Source: Ruegeria aquimaris (GTDB taxonomy: Bacteria; Pseudomonadota; Alphaproteobacteria; Rhodobacterales; Rhodobacteraceae). From it: a stretch of 64,000 bases of DNA. Both the position numbers and the translations under genes were made by a program. The stretch covers positions 1-64,000 of the forward strand of contig NZ_JAOWLB010000009.1 of the NCBI RefSeq assembly GCF_025751555.1, in the 5' to 3' direction. Below are positions 9,510 to 17,847 of the stretch, one piece after another. Position 1 is the stretch's first letter. The number at the start of each line of letters is the position of its first letter. The notes under the pieces were generated by a model, which saw only the letters and a list, made by a program, of their open reading frames with translations, ran no database searches and was not told the origin of the DNA.

Positions 9510-10385
9510 ATGGACATTCAGAAGGTCGGGGTGATCGGGGCGGGGCAGATGGGCAACGGGATTGCTCATGTGATGGCCCTTGCGGGCTATGACGTGCTGC
9601 TCAGTGATGTCAGCCAGCAGGCGCTGGACAATGCTCTGACCATTGTTCGCGGCAACATGGCGCGCCAGGCCAGCCGCGGCAAGATCGGCGAAGACGAGAT
9701 GGAGGCCGCGCTGGCGCGGATCTCGACCACGCTGACGCTGGCCGATATCGGCAAGACCGATCTGGTGATCGAAGCCGCTACAGAGCGCGAGACCATCAAG
9801 CAGGCGATCTTTGAGGATCTGCAACCGCATCTGCTGCCGCATACGATCCTGACGTCGAACACCTCCTCGATCTCGATCACCCGGCTGGCCAGCCGGACCG
9901 ACCGGCCCGAGCGGTTCATGGGGTTCCATTTCATGAACCCGGTGCCGGTGATGCAGCTGGTGGAGCTGATCCGCGGCATCGCCACCGACGAGGAGACCTT
10001 TGCCGCCTGCAAGGCGGTGGTCGACAAGTTGGGCAAGACCGCAGCCAGCGCCGAGGACTTCCCGGCCTTCATCGTCAACCGCATCCTGATGCCGATGATC
10101 AACGAGGCGGTCTATACGCTCTATGAAGGGGTAGGCAACGTGCGCTCCATCGACGAGTCGATGAAGCTGGGCGCCAATCACCCGATGGGACCGCTGGAAC
10201 TGGCCGATTTCATCGGGCTGGATACCTGTCTGGCGATCATGAACGTGCTGCATGACGGGCTGGCCGATACCAAGTACCGCCCCTGCCCCTTGCTGACCAA
10301 ATATGTTGAGGCGGGCTGGCTGGGCCGCAAGACCCAGCGCGGGTTCTACGACTATCGCGGCGAGGTGCCGGTTCCGACGCGCTGA
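9510..10385 (+). CDS. 3-hydroxybutyryl-CoA dehydrogenase
   Basis: This 291-residue NAD(P)-dependent enzyme interconverts 3-hydroxybutyryl-CoA and acetoacetyl-CoA in butanoate, PHB and fatty-acid metabolism. The N-terminal Rossmann motif is GAGQMGNG (residues 10-17). The catalytic His lies in MGFHFMNPVPVMQLVE near 140, the adjacent Glu in EAATERE near 90, and the C-terminal helical domain has NHPMGPLELADFIGLDTCL. An in-frame ATG at 9450 would add 20 unrelated residues, so 9510 is used. It lies near etfAB, whose product is often its metabolic neighbour. A hairpin-plus-tail element begins immediately after its stop. Confidence 0.93.
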   Translation: MDIQKVGVIGAGQMGNGIAHVMALAGYDVLLSDVSQQALDNALTIVRGNMARQASRGKIGEDEMEAALARISTTLTLADIGKTDLVIEAATERETIKQAIFEDLQPHLLPHTILTSNTSSISITRLASRTDRPERFMGFHFMNPVPVMQLVELIRGIATDEETFAACKAVVDKLGKTAASAEDFPAFIVNRILMPMINEAVYTLYEGVGNVRSIDESMKLGANHPMGPLELADFIGLDTCLAIMNVLHDGLADTKYRPCPLLTKYVEAGWLGRKTQRGFYDYRGEVPVPTR

Positions 10386-10447
10386 GGGGGCGCTGCCCCG
10401 CCGCCCGTTCCGGGCGGCTCCCCCGGAGTATTTTTAGCGAAATGAAG
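10386..10447 (+). terminator. Hairpin plus conserved tail (element copy 1), probable terminator
   Basis: Directly after the hbd stop there is an outer GGGGG/CCCCC pair and an 8-bp stem, GCCGCCCG-TTC-CGGGCGGC (10400-10418). Then comes the tail CCGGAGTATTTTTAGCGAA followed by ATGAAG (10423-10447). A second copy on the other strand at 52501-52545 shares 23 of 25 tail bases but has a different stem. Both follow stop codons in the direction of transcription. Confidence 0.7.
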
Positions 10448-10454
10448 CCTGGGG

Positions 10455-11372
10455 TCAGGACTTGTCGCCGAGAGACAGCGTGTGGCGGCGCAGCCATGCC
10501 ATGAAACCGCGCGGATCGCGGCCCAGCAGCTCCATATCGGCTTCAGAGACCGGTTCGCCGATCACCGGTGCCTGCGGTTTCTTGCAGGAGCGCACGATCT
10601 CGTGCAGCAGCAGACCCTGGCGCAGGATCGGCGAAACCTGACAGGCGATCTGATAGGCGCGCGAATTGCGGCCGGGGAAGTAGATCGGCACCACCCGGGC
10701 GCCGGAGCGGCGGATCATCTGCGCGGTGAACACGTTCCATTCGCGCTCGATCGGTTTGCCCCACCAGCTGTCCGAGGACATTACCACGCCTGAGGGGAAC
10801 AGCGCCACCACCCCGCCGGCCTTGAGATGCTCCATCGCCCTGGCGCGCATCTCGACCATCTTGCGCTGCGCCTCGGGGTCGTGCGGGAACGGCACCGGGA
10901 TCATGAAACTGGTCGCGGCCTCGTCCAGCCCGGTCAACACCGAACGGGTGAGGATGCGGTAATCCTGCCGGACGCGGCCGATGAGCTCGGCCAGGATCAT
11001 GCCGTCGACCATGCCATGGGGATGGTTGGCCACCACCACCACCGGCCCCTCGCGCGGGATGCGGGCGATCTGCTCGGCGGGGGTCAGCAGGTCGATACCC
11101 ATGATGCCAAGCGCGCCGCCCCAGAATTTTTGGCCGCGATACTTCTCGTTCTGCTTCTCGAACCGGCTGACCATCCGCAGGATCGTCAGCTTGCCGGTAA
11201 ACCATTCGATGGCGCGAATTGCGAAGCTGGTCCAGGGATCATCGAAGGAATTGGCATAGGTCAGCGTCCGGCGGTCATAGATCTCGCCCTCCGGTGCGGG
11301 TTGGTCCACCGATCCGGTCGACTTGTCGTTATGCGCGGTTTCCGCCAATGCGTGTTTTTCCGTTCTTCGCAC
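10455..11372 (-). CDS. Lysophospholipid acyltransferase (hemolysin-type)
   Basis: The PlsC-like acyltransferase domain is marked by NHPHGMVDGMIL (residues about 116-127), the HPxGxxDG variant of the HX4D motif seen in OlsA/hemolysin-type acyltransferases. FPSGVVMSSDSWWGKPIEREW follows as the second block, then the VVPIYFPGRNSRAYQI substrate-site block. It should acylate a lyso-lipid at the inner membrane, perhaps in ornithine-lipid or phospholipid synthesis. The frame is open to 11477, but that overlaps ptsH deeply. The GTG at 11372 (305 residues), just past the ptsH stop at 11389, is the best start; TTG at about 11339 is possible. It is the last gene of the ptsH strand. Confidence 0.85.
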   Translation of the reverse strand: MRRTEKHALAETAHNDKSTGSVDQPAPEGEIYDRRTLTYANSFDDPWTSFAIRAIEWFTGKLTILRMVSRFEKQNEKYRGQKFWGGALGIMGIDLLTPAEQIARIPREGPVVVVANHPHGMVDGMILAELIGRVRQDYRILTRSVLTGLDEAATSFMIPVPFPHDPEAQRKMVEMRARAMEHLKAGGVVALFPSGVVMSSDSWWGKPIEREWNVFTAQMIRRSGARVVPIYFPGRNSRAYQIACQVSPILRQGLLLHEIVRSCKKPQAPVIGEPVSEADMELLGRDPRGFMAWLRRHTLSLGDKS

Positions 11373-11388
11373 CGCTTGCGCGGAGTGG

Positions 11389-11658
11389 TCAGTGGCCTTC
11401 GCCGAACCTGTCGTTGACCAGAGCCTCCAGCGCATCCGCCAGGGCATCGGCATCGGGCCCGTCCGTTTCGACGTCAATAGTGGTTCCGCGCGATGCTGCC
11501 AACATCAAAAGGCCCATGATGCTGTCGCCCGAGGCCGAAAGCCCGTCGCGCGAAACCTCGGCGGTGGCGTCAAACCCTTCGACAACCTCGACCAGCTTGG
11601 CCGAGGCCCGGGCGTGCAGGCCCTTTTCATTGATGATTTTCAAACTGCGTCGCGCCAT
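11389..11658 (-). CDS. ptsH: HPr phosphocarrier protein
   Basis: This 89-residue HPr has the active-site His15 in NEKGLHARASAK and the regulatory Ser46 in SASGDSIMGLLMLAAS. PTS enzyme I phosphorylates His15, and HprK phosphorylates Ser46. No sugar-specific EIIB or EIIC is nearby, so this is the regulatory nitrogen/carbon PTS typical of alphaproteobacteria. It sits 16 bases after the EIIA gene in the block chvI-chvG-hprK-rapZ-EIIA-ptsH. The start at MARRSLKI is chosen over upstream codons that lie inside the EIIA gene. Confidence 0.95.
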   Translation of the reverse strand: MARRSLKIINEKGLHARASAKLVEVVEGFDATAEVSRDGLSASGDSIMGLLMLAASRGTTIDVETDGPDADALADALEALVNDRFGEGH

Positions 11659-11674
11659 GCAAATCCGTCCAGGG

Positions 11675-12067
11675 TCAATCGAAGGAAACGTTTTGAGTGT
11701 TGATGTACTTGCGGCCCGCCTCCATCGCGGCGCGCACCGCATCGCCCACCGGCAGATGGCGGCTCTTGGCCAGCTTGATCAGCATCGGCAGGTTGGCACC
11801 ATAAAGAATGCGCCGGTTCGCCGGGGCACAGGCCCGGAGGCTGAGATTTGACGGAGAGCCGCCAAAGAGGTCGGTCACCACGACCACACCGCTACCGGTA
11901 TCGACCGCGTCAGCAGCCGCGATGATTTCCTGCTGCTTGGCCTCCCGATCATGATCGGCCTCGATGGTGATGGCCGCCAGTCCGGGTTGCTGGCCGACCA
12001 CATGCTGCATCGCGGCCAGATACTCCTTGGCCAGTCCACCATGTGCAACGATCACAATCCCGATCAA
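11675..12067 (-). CDS. PTS EIIA component, mannose/fructose type
   Basis: This 130-residue EIIA of the mannose family begins [20 protein letters not shown], with His9 as the phospho-acceptor. The later stretch [16 protein letters not shown] is also diagnostic. It accepts phosphate from HPr. With no cognate EIIB/EIIC in the window, it probably signals rather than transports, as for EIIA-Man in other alphaproteobacteria. It overlaps the end of rapZ by four bases, which indicates translational coupling. Confidence 0.93.
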   Translation of the reverse strand: MIGIVIVAHGGLAKEYLAAMQHVVGQQPGLAAITIEADHDREAKQQEIIAAADAVDTGSGVVVVTDLFGGSPSNLSLRACAPANRRILYGANLPMLIKLAKSRHLPVGDAVRAAMEAGRKYINTQNVSFD

Positions 12068-12945
12068 TCCGGCCTCACATCCATTCTGCGGCGTTCCATC
12101 TCGCGGTGCCTAATTGACACTTGCTGGCCCGCCTCTGCAAGGGTCTTTGCGACCGCTTCGGCGAGCGTGACCGAACGGTGTTGCCCGCCGGTACAACCAA
12201 ACCCGACGCTGAGATGCGCCTTTCCCTCGCTGCGGAACGCCGGCAGCAGGGAAATCAGCATGTCCGTGACCCGGTCAAAGAACGGCCCGTATTGCGGGTC
12301 GGCCCCGACAAAAGCGGCGACCGCCGGGTCCCGTCCGTCCGCCGCGCGGAGCGCCGGTTCCCAATGCGGGTTGGCCAGGAAACGGCAATCGAACACCATG
12401 TCCAGGCTGCGCGGCAAGCCGCGCTTGTACGAGAAACTTTCGATGGAAACCGCCAGTTGACGCCCCTCGGAGGGGGCGAACCAGCGCTCGACCTCGGCGC
12501 GCAACTGGTGGACGTTCATCATCGATGTGTCGATCAGCGTATCCGCGACGCCGCGGATGGGTTGCAGCAGGTCCAGTTCGCGGGCAACGCCCGCCTCGGG
12601 GCTTGCGCCCTGCGCCATCGGGTGGCGGCGGCGTGTTTCCGAGAAGCGGCGCAGCAGGACCTCGACACTGCAATCCAGATAGAGCGTGGTGACGTTCAGC
12701 CCGTCGATGGCGCCCAGTTTCTTGAGCAGGTCAAGAAACCCGTCGCTGGAGAAGTCGCGATTGCGGACGTCGATGCCCAGCGCGAGCGGGCGATCGAGGG
12801 CAGGACCGTCCAGGAGCCGCAGCAAGAGGCCCATGGGCAGGTTGTCGATCGCCTCGAAGCCCAAATCTTCGAGCACATGGATCGCGGTCGAGCGCCCCGC
12901 GCCCGAGGGACCGGTCACCAATACGAGCTGCGATACCTGTGTCAT
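12064..12945 (-). CDS. rapZ: RapZ-family nucleotide-binding protein
   Basis: This 293-residue P-loop protein has Walker [15 protein letters not shown] at residues 10-23 and a C-terminal domain with [18 protein letters not shown] (about 245-262), which binds RNA in E. coli RapZ. In enterics RapZ guides RNase E to the GlmZ small RNA and senses glucosamine-6-phosphate; whether that role holds in roseobacters is unproven. It overlaps hprK by four bases and the EIIA gene by four bases, so the three are translated as a unit. Confidence 0.93.
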   Translation of the reverse strand: MTQVSQLVLVTGPSGAGRSTAIHVLEDLGFEAIDNLPMGLLLRLLDGPALDRPLALGIDVRNRDFSSDGFLDLLKKLGAIDGLNVTTLYLDCSVEVLLRRFSETRRRHPMAQGASPEAGVARELDLLQPIRGVADTLIDTSMMNVHQLRAEVERWFAPSEGRQLAVSIESFSYKRGLPRSLDMVFDCRFLANPHWEPALRAADGRDPAVAAFVGADPQYGPFFDRVTDMLISLLPAFRSEGKAHLSVGFGCTGGQHRSVTLAEAVAKTLAEAGQQVSIRHREMERRRMDVRPD

Positions 12946-13412
12946 CGGTCCGTTCCATCAGGGGCGGCGCGCCCGGCTTTCAGCAGTTGCGCCAGAGATG
13001 GAGCCAAATGGGGCAAAGGTGGGCGGAAAAGCAAGGGAACGGAATGTCCCAGGAGGCGGATTTCCCGGTGTGGCGGCAAGCGCTGTGGCTCTTGCCGATC
13101 AAGGTCCAGCACCCAGGCCAGCGGGGTGGGAGCCTGGGCCGACACATGCAGCAGGCCCAGGCCGCGCGCCTCGATCAGGCCGCCGATCTCGGGCGCGGCG
13201 GTGGCAATGACCGAGGATACCATGCGGCGCAGCGCCACCCTGTCATCGGAGATCAGCCCCGCACCCAGCGCCATGAGATCGAGCGCCAATGCCGACTTGC
13301 CGCTGCCCGAGGCCCCGACGATCAGCAGCGCGCGCCCGGAAAGCGCGACACAGGAGGCGTGAACGATGGCTGTTTCGCCGGTGTCAAAGTTGGCCAACGC
13401 CGGCGGTGTCAT
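12942..13412 (-). CDS. hprK: HPr kinase/phosphorylase, short alphaproteobacterial form
   Basis: Only 156 residues long, it contains just the catalytic half of Firmicute HprK (about 310 residues): Walker A GASGSGKS at 33-40, followed by the LISDDRVAL loop that binds phosphate, then [13 protein letters not shown]. The N-terminal regulatory domain is missing, which is normal in this class and not a truncation. It should phosphorylate or dephosphorylate HPr Ser46. Three bases separate it from the chvG stop, and it overlaps rapZ by four, linking sensor kinase and PTS control in one transcript. Confidence 0.92.
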   Translation of the reverse strand: MTPPALANFDTGETAIVHASCVALSGRALLIVGASGSGKSALALDLMALGAGLISDDRVALRRMVSSVIATAAPEIGGLIEARGLGLLHVSAQAPTPLAWVLDLDRQEPQRLPPHREIRLLGHSVPLLFRPPLPHLAPSLAQLLKAGRAAPDGTDR

Positions 13413-13415
13413 GGA

Positions 13416-15125
13416 TCAGACCGGCAAGCCCACGACAAAGCGGGCGCCGAGCGGGTCCGAGGCAACGTCGGCCTCGGTCGGGCGGATGTTTTCGGCCCAG
13501 ATCACGCCGCCATGGGCCTCGACGATCTGTTTCGAGATGGCCAGCCCCAGACCCGAATTGTTGCCAAAATGCTCTTCGGGGCGCTGCGAGTAGAAGCGTT
13601 TGAAGATCTTGGCCAGCGCTTCGTCCGGGATACCGGGGCCGGTATCCTCGACCACCACCAGCACACGATTGGCACGCCGCCGCGCCCAGACGCGGATGGC
13701 GTCGCCGTCTTCGCAGAAGGAGATCGCGTTGGTGATCAGGTTGACAAACACCTGCGCCAGCCGCGCCTCGAGCCCCTGAATGACGATCGGATCGGGCGGC
13801 ATGTCGGTGATATAGTCGATACCTTTGGAATGCGCATCCTCGCCCAGGTACTGGTTAAGATTGTCGAGCATCGCGATCAGGTTGAAGGATTTCTCTTCTT
13901 CCTTGACCAGTTCGGCATCCAGCCGCGAGGCGTTGGAGATGTCGCTGACCAGACGGTCGAGACGGCGCACATCATGTTCGATCACCGACAGAAGCTTGTC
14001 GCGCTGATCCTCTCGCTTGACCATGCGCAGGGTGCCGACGGCGGATTGCAGGCTGGCCAGCGGGTTCTTGATTTCGTGCGCGACATCTGCGGCGAACTGC
14101 TCGTTGCCGTCGATCCGGTTGTAAAGCGCCGAGACCATCCCGCGCAGGGCGCGACTGAGGCGACCGATCTCGTCGGGGCGTGCTGACAGGTCGGGGATAC
14201 GGATGCGGCCCGGGTTCATCTGGCGCGAGTTTCGGTCCCGCCCCAGCTCTGCCGCTTCGGCCAGATCAGCCAGAGGATTGGCGATGGTCGAGGCAAGCAC
14301 GAGGCTGAGACCGATCGAAACCAGGAGAGCGACGACGAACATTTGCAGCACCCTTTCGCGATCCCGGCGCGCAAGCGCGTCGATCTCGCCCGCCGGGCTG
14401 GCCATCGCCACGGCGCCAATAGGGCGGCCACCTTGCAGGATCGGCGTCGCCGCGGCGATCACCGTGCCACCCGCGGTGTTCAGAACGGTCTCGATCCGGC
14501 TTTCGCCTTGCAGAGCATCCGGCACCAGTTTGGCGATCTGCTGGTCCAGCGGCGGGGCCGCGGCCTGCGGCCGTCCGGCAAACACCGACGACACCCCGCC
14601 CCACAGCGCGCTAAGCGTGTCGGTAATGATGGTTGTGCCCACCACATCGCGGTTCAGCGCCTCGAGCTCGGGGTGAATCCTGATCCCTTTGGTCTGCCCG
14701 ACAAGGTTTTGCGCCATGTCGAAGACAAATACTTCGGCTCCGCGCCGCAGCGTCAGACCCTCGAGCGTCGCGCCAACATCGAACCCGTCACCGGTGGCAA
14801 GGTTGACGGGCGAGGTATCGGTGATCTGTGCCTCGAAAACATCGGCGATCAGCTGAGTTTCGCCAACCATCGCCCCGGCGCGCTGCACCACCAGCCCGTC
14901 GCGGGCATCGTTCAGATAGAGAATGCCAGCCACCAGAATGATCAGCGCGATCAGGTTGAAGGTGATGATCTTGCGGGTCAGCGGTGAGCCGCGCAGTGAA
15001 AAGACGCTGCGCCGTGCGCGTTTGACGCGCAGTTCCTGCGACACAGTGCTTTTGGGGGCGACCCAGTCGTCGCCCAGCACAACATCACCGTTGTGAACAT
15101 TCTCTGAGGTGCCCGTGTCGCGCAC
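13416..15125 (-). CDS. chvG: Sensor histidine kinase ChvG/ExoS type
   Basis: This 569-residue inner-membrane kinase has transmembrane helices near 52-71 and 261-281 flanking a periplasmic sensor of about 190 residues. A HAMP-like region follows, then the HisKA box FAADVAHEIKNPLASLQ with His350. The ATPase boxes NLITNAISFCEDG, VEDTGPGIPDEAL and NNSGLGLAISKQIVEAHGG are all intact. ChvG with ChvI responds to acidity and cell-envelope state, and in Rhizobiales it needs the periplasmic inhibitor ExoR; no exoR is in this window. It is transcribed after chvI with 32 bases between. Confidence 0.94.
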   Translation of the reverse strand: MRDTGTSENVHNGDVVLGDDWVAPKSTVSQELRVKRARRSVFSLRGSPLTRKIITFNLIALIILVAGILYLNDARDGLVVQRAGAMVGETQLIADVFEAQITDTSPVNLATGDGFDVGATLEGLTLRRGAEVFVFDMAQNLVGQTKGIRIHPELEALNRDVVGTTIITDTLSALWGGVSSVFAGRPQAAAPPLDQQIAKLVPDALQGESRIETVLNTAGGTVIAAATPILQGGRPIGAVAMASPAGEIDALARRDRERVLQMFVVALLVSIGLSLVLASTIANPLADLAEAAELGRDRNSRQMNPGRIRIPDLSARPDEIGRLSRALRGMVSALYNRIDGNEQFAADVAHEIKNPLASLQSAVGTLRMVKREDQRDKLLSVIEHDVRRLDRLVSDISNASRLDAELVKEEEKSFNLIAMLDNLNQYLGEDAHSKGIDYITDMPPDPIVIQGLEARLAQVFVNLITNAISFCEDGDAIRVWARRRANRVLVVVEDTGPGIPDEALAKIFKRFYSQRPEEHFGNNSGLGLAISKQIVEAHGGVIWAENIRPTEADVASDPLGARFVVGLPV

Positions 15126-15157
15126 GCGATCCCCCCGGTACCGCCCGTTCAGGCTGA

Positions 15158-15859
15158 TTATTCTTCGTTATATCTGTAACCGATCCCGTACAGCGTCTCA
15201 ATCGCCGCGAAATCCGGATCGGCCGAACGCATCTTCTTGCGCAGGCGCTTGATGTGGCTGTCGATGGTGCGGTCGTCGACATAGACCTGATCGTCATAGG
15301 CGACATCCATCAGCTGATCACGGCTCTTGACGAAACCAGGCCGCTGCGCGAGCGCCTGCAACAGCAGGAATTCGGTCACCGTCAGCGAAACGTCCGAGCC
15401 TTTCCAGCTGACCGCATGGCGCAGCGGGTCCATCCGCAGGTGCCCGCGCTCCATCACCTTGGTTTCAGGCGTCGTGCCGGTCACATCGCCCGCCACGGCC
15501 TCTTGCCGCCGCAACAGCGCCCGGATCCGCTCGACCAGCAGACGCTGCGAGAATGGTTTCTTGACATAGTCGTCGGCGCCCATGCGCAGGCCCAGAACCT
15601 CGTCGATCTCGTCATCCTTGGAGGTGAGGAAGATCACCGGCATCTGGGTCTTCTGCCGCAGGCGCTGCAACAAATCCATGCCATCCATGCGTGGCATCTT
15701 GATATCCAGAACCGCCATATCCGGCAGTTTCTTGTTGAACGCGTCGAGGGCGGCCTGACCATCGTTATAAGTTTCAACTTCGAAACCCTCGGCCTCGAGA
15801 GTCATCGAAACGGACGTCAGAATGTTTCTGTCGTCATCAACCAAAGCAATCTTTGACAT
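15158..15859 (-). CDS. chvI: Response regulator ChvI, OmpR family
   Basis: This 233-residue regulator begins [20 protein letters not shown], with the acidic pocket D8-D9-D10, phospho-acceptor D52 in [11 protein letters not shown] and the switch lysine in YVKKPF. The C-terminal winged helix ends in [14 protein letters not shown] and YGIGYRY, typical of OmpR/PhoB members. The ATG at 15859 behind GGGGCAC is preferred over long upstream in-frame extensions. In Agrobacterium and Sinorhizobium ChvI influences pckA, and the same divergent chvI-pckA arrangement is present here. Confidence 0.95.
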   Translation of the reverse strand: MSKIALVDDDRNILTSVSMTLEAEGFEVETYNDGQAALDAFNKKLPDMAVLDIKMPRMDGMDLLQRLRQKTQMPVIFLTSKDDEIDEVLGLRMGADDYVKKPFSQRLLVERIRALLRRQEAVAGDVTGTTPETKVMERGHLRMDPLRHAVSWKGSDVSLTVTEFLLLQALAQRPGFVKSRDQLMDVAYDDQVYVDDRTIDSHIKRLRKKMRSADPDFAAIETLYGIGYRYNEE

Positions 15860-15923
15860 CGTGAGTGCCCCTATGCTGCTCGCATCTGTATTATTTTTTC
15901 CACATTCATCGCTCTTTTGGCGT

Positions 15924-15952
15924 TGCGAATCAATCCGAAACTGCGATTCGCA
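15924..15952. promoter_or_regulatory. Inverted repeat TGCGAATC-N13-GATTCGCA
   Basis: Two perfect 8-base arms are separated by 13 bases, about 65 bases upstream of the chvI start. The spacing suits either a dimeric regulator binding site or a small RNA hairpin in the chvI leader. No regulator can be assigned from sequence alone. Confidence 0.45.
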
Positions 15953-16029
15953 CGCCCGTCGTAGAGGATTGAGACAAAAAAATCCTAACCGGTTCTGAAT
16001 CCATGCTCTTGAAATAGGCCGGAAATTCA

Positions 16030-16065
16030 TGGTTGCGCTAAACTGCAACTTGGTTGCGCTAACTG
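16030..16065. promoter_or_regulatory. Two tandem LacI-type operator-like sites before pckA
   Basis: TGGTTGCGCTAAACTG (from 16030) and TGGTTGCGCTAACTG (from 16051) share eleven bases and lie 21 bases apart centre to centre, two helical turns. Aligned at the CG centre, they match the perfect palindrome before gap (GTTAGCGCTAAC at 26608) strongly on the right half and partly on the left. LacI-family regulators such as alphaproteobacterial CceR bind sites of this form. Confidence 0.5.
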
Positions 16066-16197
16066 CGCCAAAGCGTCCTGTTCATGCCCCAAAACGTCAT
16101 GATAAGAGGCGCTCACACCGGCCTTTGCCGGAGCCAAGCCCAAAGGGCGCGATGGTGCCGCAATGGCCCCGGGCCGCCGACACACGGAGAATGACGC

Positions 16198-17796
16198 ATG
16201 ACATCTGGACGGGTTAACCCGCAATTCCGCCTCGAAGATCAGGGCATCGAGGGTCTGGGCAATGTCTATTACAACTTCATGGAACCGGCGCTGATCGAAG
16301 CGGCGCTGCAGCGGGGCGAAGGCACGCTGGGCAATGGCGGGGCGTTCCTGGTCACCACCGGCAAGTTCACCGGCCGCTCGCCCAAGGACAAGCACGTGGT
16401 CAAGACCGCCAGCGTTGCCGACAGCATCTGGTGGGACAACAACGCCGCGATGAGCCCCGAAGGGTTTGACGCGCTTTATGACGACATGCTGGCCCATATG
16501 AAGGGCAAGGACTATTTCGTACAGGATCTGGTCGGCGGCGCCGATCCTGCCTATTCGATCAACGTGCGCATGGTCACCGAACTGGCCTGGCACAATCTGT
16601 TCATCCGCCACCTTCTGCGCCGTCCGGCGCGCGAGGATCTGAACGACTTCATCGCCGATTTCACCGTCATCAACTGCCCCAGCTTCCAGGCCGATCCGGC
16701 CAAGCATGGCTGCCGCAGCGAGACCGTGATCGCGATGAATTTCGACCGCAAGCTGATCCTGATCGGCGGCACCGAATATGCGGGCGAGAACAAGAAATCG
16801 GTGTTCACCCTGCTGAACTACATGCTGCCGGAAAAAGGCGTGATGCCGATGCATTGCTCGGCCAACCACGCGGTCGGCAACCCGGTCGACACCGCGGTGT
16901 TCTTTGGCCTCAGCGGCACCGGCAAGACCACGTTGTCGGCAGACCCGGCGCGTGTGCTGATCGGCGATGACGAGCATGGCTGGTCGGATCGCGGCACCTT
17001 CAACTTCGAAGGCGGCTGCTATGCCAAGACCATCAACCTCAACCCTGAGGCCGAGCCGGAAATCTACGCCACCACCACCAAGTTCGCGACCGTGATCGAA
17101 AACATGGTGTTCGATGAAGAAACCAAGGAACTGGATTTCGACGATGACAGCCTGACGGCCAACATGCGTTGCGCCTATCCGCTGGAATACATCTCGAACG
17201 CCTCGGCCTCGGCGCTGGGTGGGCATCCCAAGAACATCATCATGCTGACCTGTGACGCCTTTGGCGTGCTGCCGCCGATCGCGCGGCTGACCCCGGCGCA
17301 GGCGATGTATCACTTCCTGTCGGGCTTCACCTCGAAGGTGGCGGGAACCGAGAGGGGCGTGACCGAACCGCAGCCGACCTTCTCGACCTGTTTCGGTGCG
17401 CCCTTCATGCCGCGCCGCCCCGAGGTCTATGGCAACCTGCTGCGCGACAAGATCGCCCGTCATGGCGCGACCTGCTGGCTGGTCAACACCGGCTGGACCG
17501 GCGGCGCCTATGGCGTTGGCAGCCGGATGCCGATCAAGGCCACCCGCGCCCTGCTGACCGCCGCGCTCAATGGCTCGCTCAACAATGCCGAGTTCCGCAA
17601 GGACGGCAATTTCGGCTTTGACGTGCCAGTATCGGTGCCGGGCGTGGCCGAGGTTCTGCTGGACCCGCGCCGCACCTGGGACGATCAGGGCGCCTTTGAC
17701 AAGCAGGCGGCCAAGCTGGTGCAGATGTTCGCCGACAATTTCGAGCAATACGTCCCCTATATCGACGAGGACGTGAAGGCCGTCGCCATCGGCTGA
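16198..17796 (+). CDS. pckA: Phosphoenolpyruvate carboxykinase (ATP)
   Basis: This 532-residue enzyme converts oxaloacetate and ATP to phosphoenolpyruvate, the entry step of gluconeogenesis. The ATP-dependent class is shown by [14 protein letters not shown] (237-250), the metal-site segment [11 protein letters not shown], and the substrate stretch [12 protein letters not shown] near 57-68. It is divergent from chvI across a region with two operator-like repeats. The GGAG 12 bases before the ATG supports the start. A strong terminator follows. Its control may be shared with gap at 26662, which has a related operator. Confidence 0.97.
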   Translation: MTSGRVNPQFRLEDQGIEGLGNVYYNFMEPALIEAALQRGEGTLGNGGAFLVTTGKFTGRSPKDKHVVKTASVADSIWWDNNAAMSPEGFDALYDDMLAHMKGKDYFVQDLVGGADPAYSINVRMVTELAWHNLFIRHLLRRPAREDLNDFIADFTVINCPSFQADPAKHGCRSETVIAMNFDRKLILIGGTEYAGENKKSVFTLLNYMLPEKGVMPMHCSANHAVGNPVDTAVFFGLSGTGKTTLSADPARVLIGDDEHGWSDRGTFNFEGGCYAKTINLNPEAEPEIYATTTKFATVIENMVFDEETKELDFDDDSLTANMRCAYPLEYISNASASALGGHPKNIIMLTCDAFGVLPPIARLTPAQAMYHFLSGFTSKVAGTERGVTEPQPTFSTCFGAPFMPRRPEVYGNLLRDKIARHGATCWLVNTGWTGGAYGVGSRMPIKATRALLTAALNGSLNNAEFRKDGNFGFDVPVSVPGVAEVLLDPRRTWDDQGAFDKQAAKLVQMFADNFEQYVPYIDEDVKAVAIG

Positions 17797-17814
17797 TCGG
17801 TTCGAAACCAGATC

Positions 17815-17842
17815 AAGGGCCCCGCCATCCGGCGGGGCCTTT
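17815..17842. terminator. Intrinsic terminator after pckA
   Basis: AAGGGCCCCGCC-ATCC-GGCGGGGCCTTT forms a 12-bp stem (one G-U pair) with a 4-nt loop and runs into TTTTCG. It lies 19 bases after the pckA stop and also ends the opposing oxidoreductase gene, which stops at 17848. Confidence 0.92.
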
Positions 17843-17847
17843 TTCGT

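Larger units (their letters stand above)
15860..16197. promoter_or_regulatory. Divergent control region between chvI and pckA
   Basis: These 338 bases contain no convincing gene. They must hold the chvI and pckA promoters. Two structured parts stand out: an inverted repeat at 15924-15952 and two direct GGTTGCGCTAA repeats at 16030-16065, listed separately. The pckA side ends with GGAGAATGACGC before the ATG. Confidence 0.7.

Noticed and set aside
12942-13412. HprK as a truncated or broken gene
   Set aside because: At 156 residues it is half the Firmicute length, but the short form is normal in alphaproteobacteria, and the P-loop and phosphate loop are intact.
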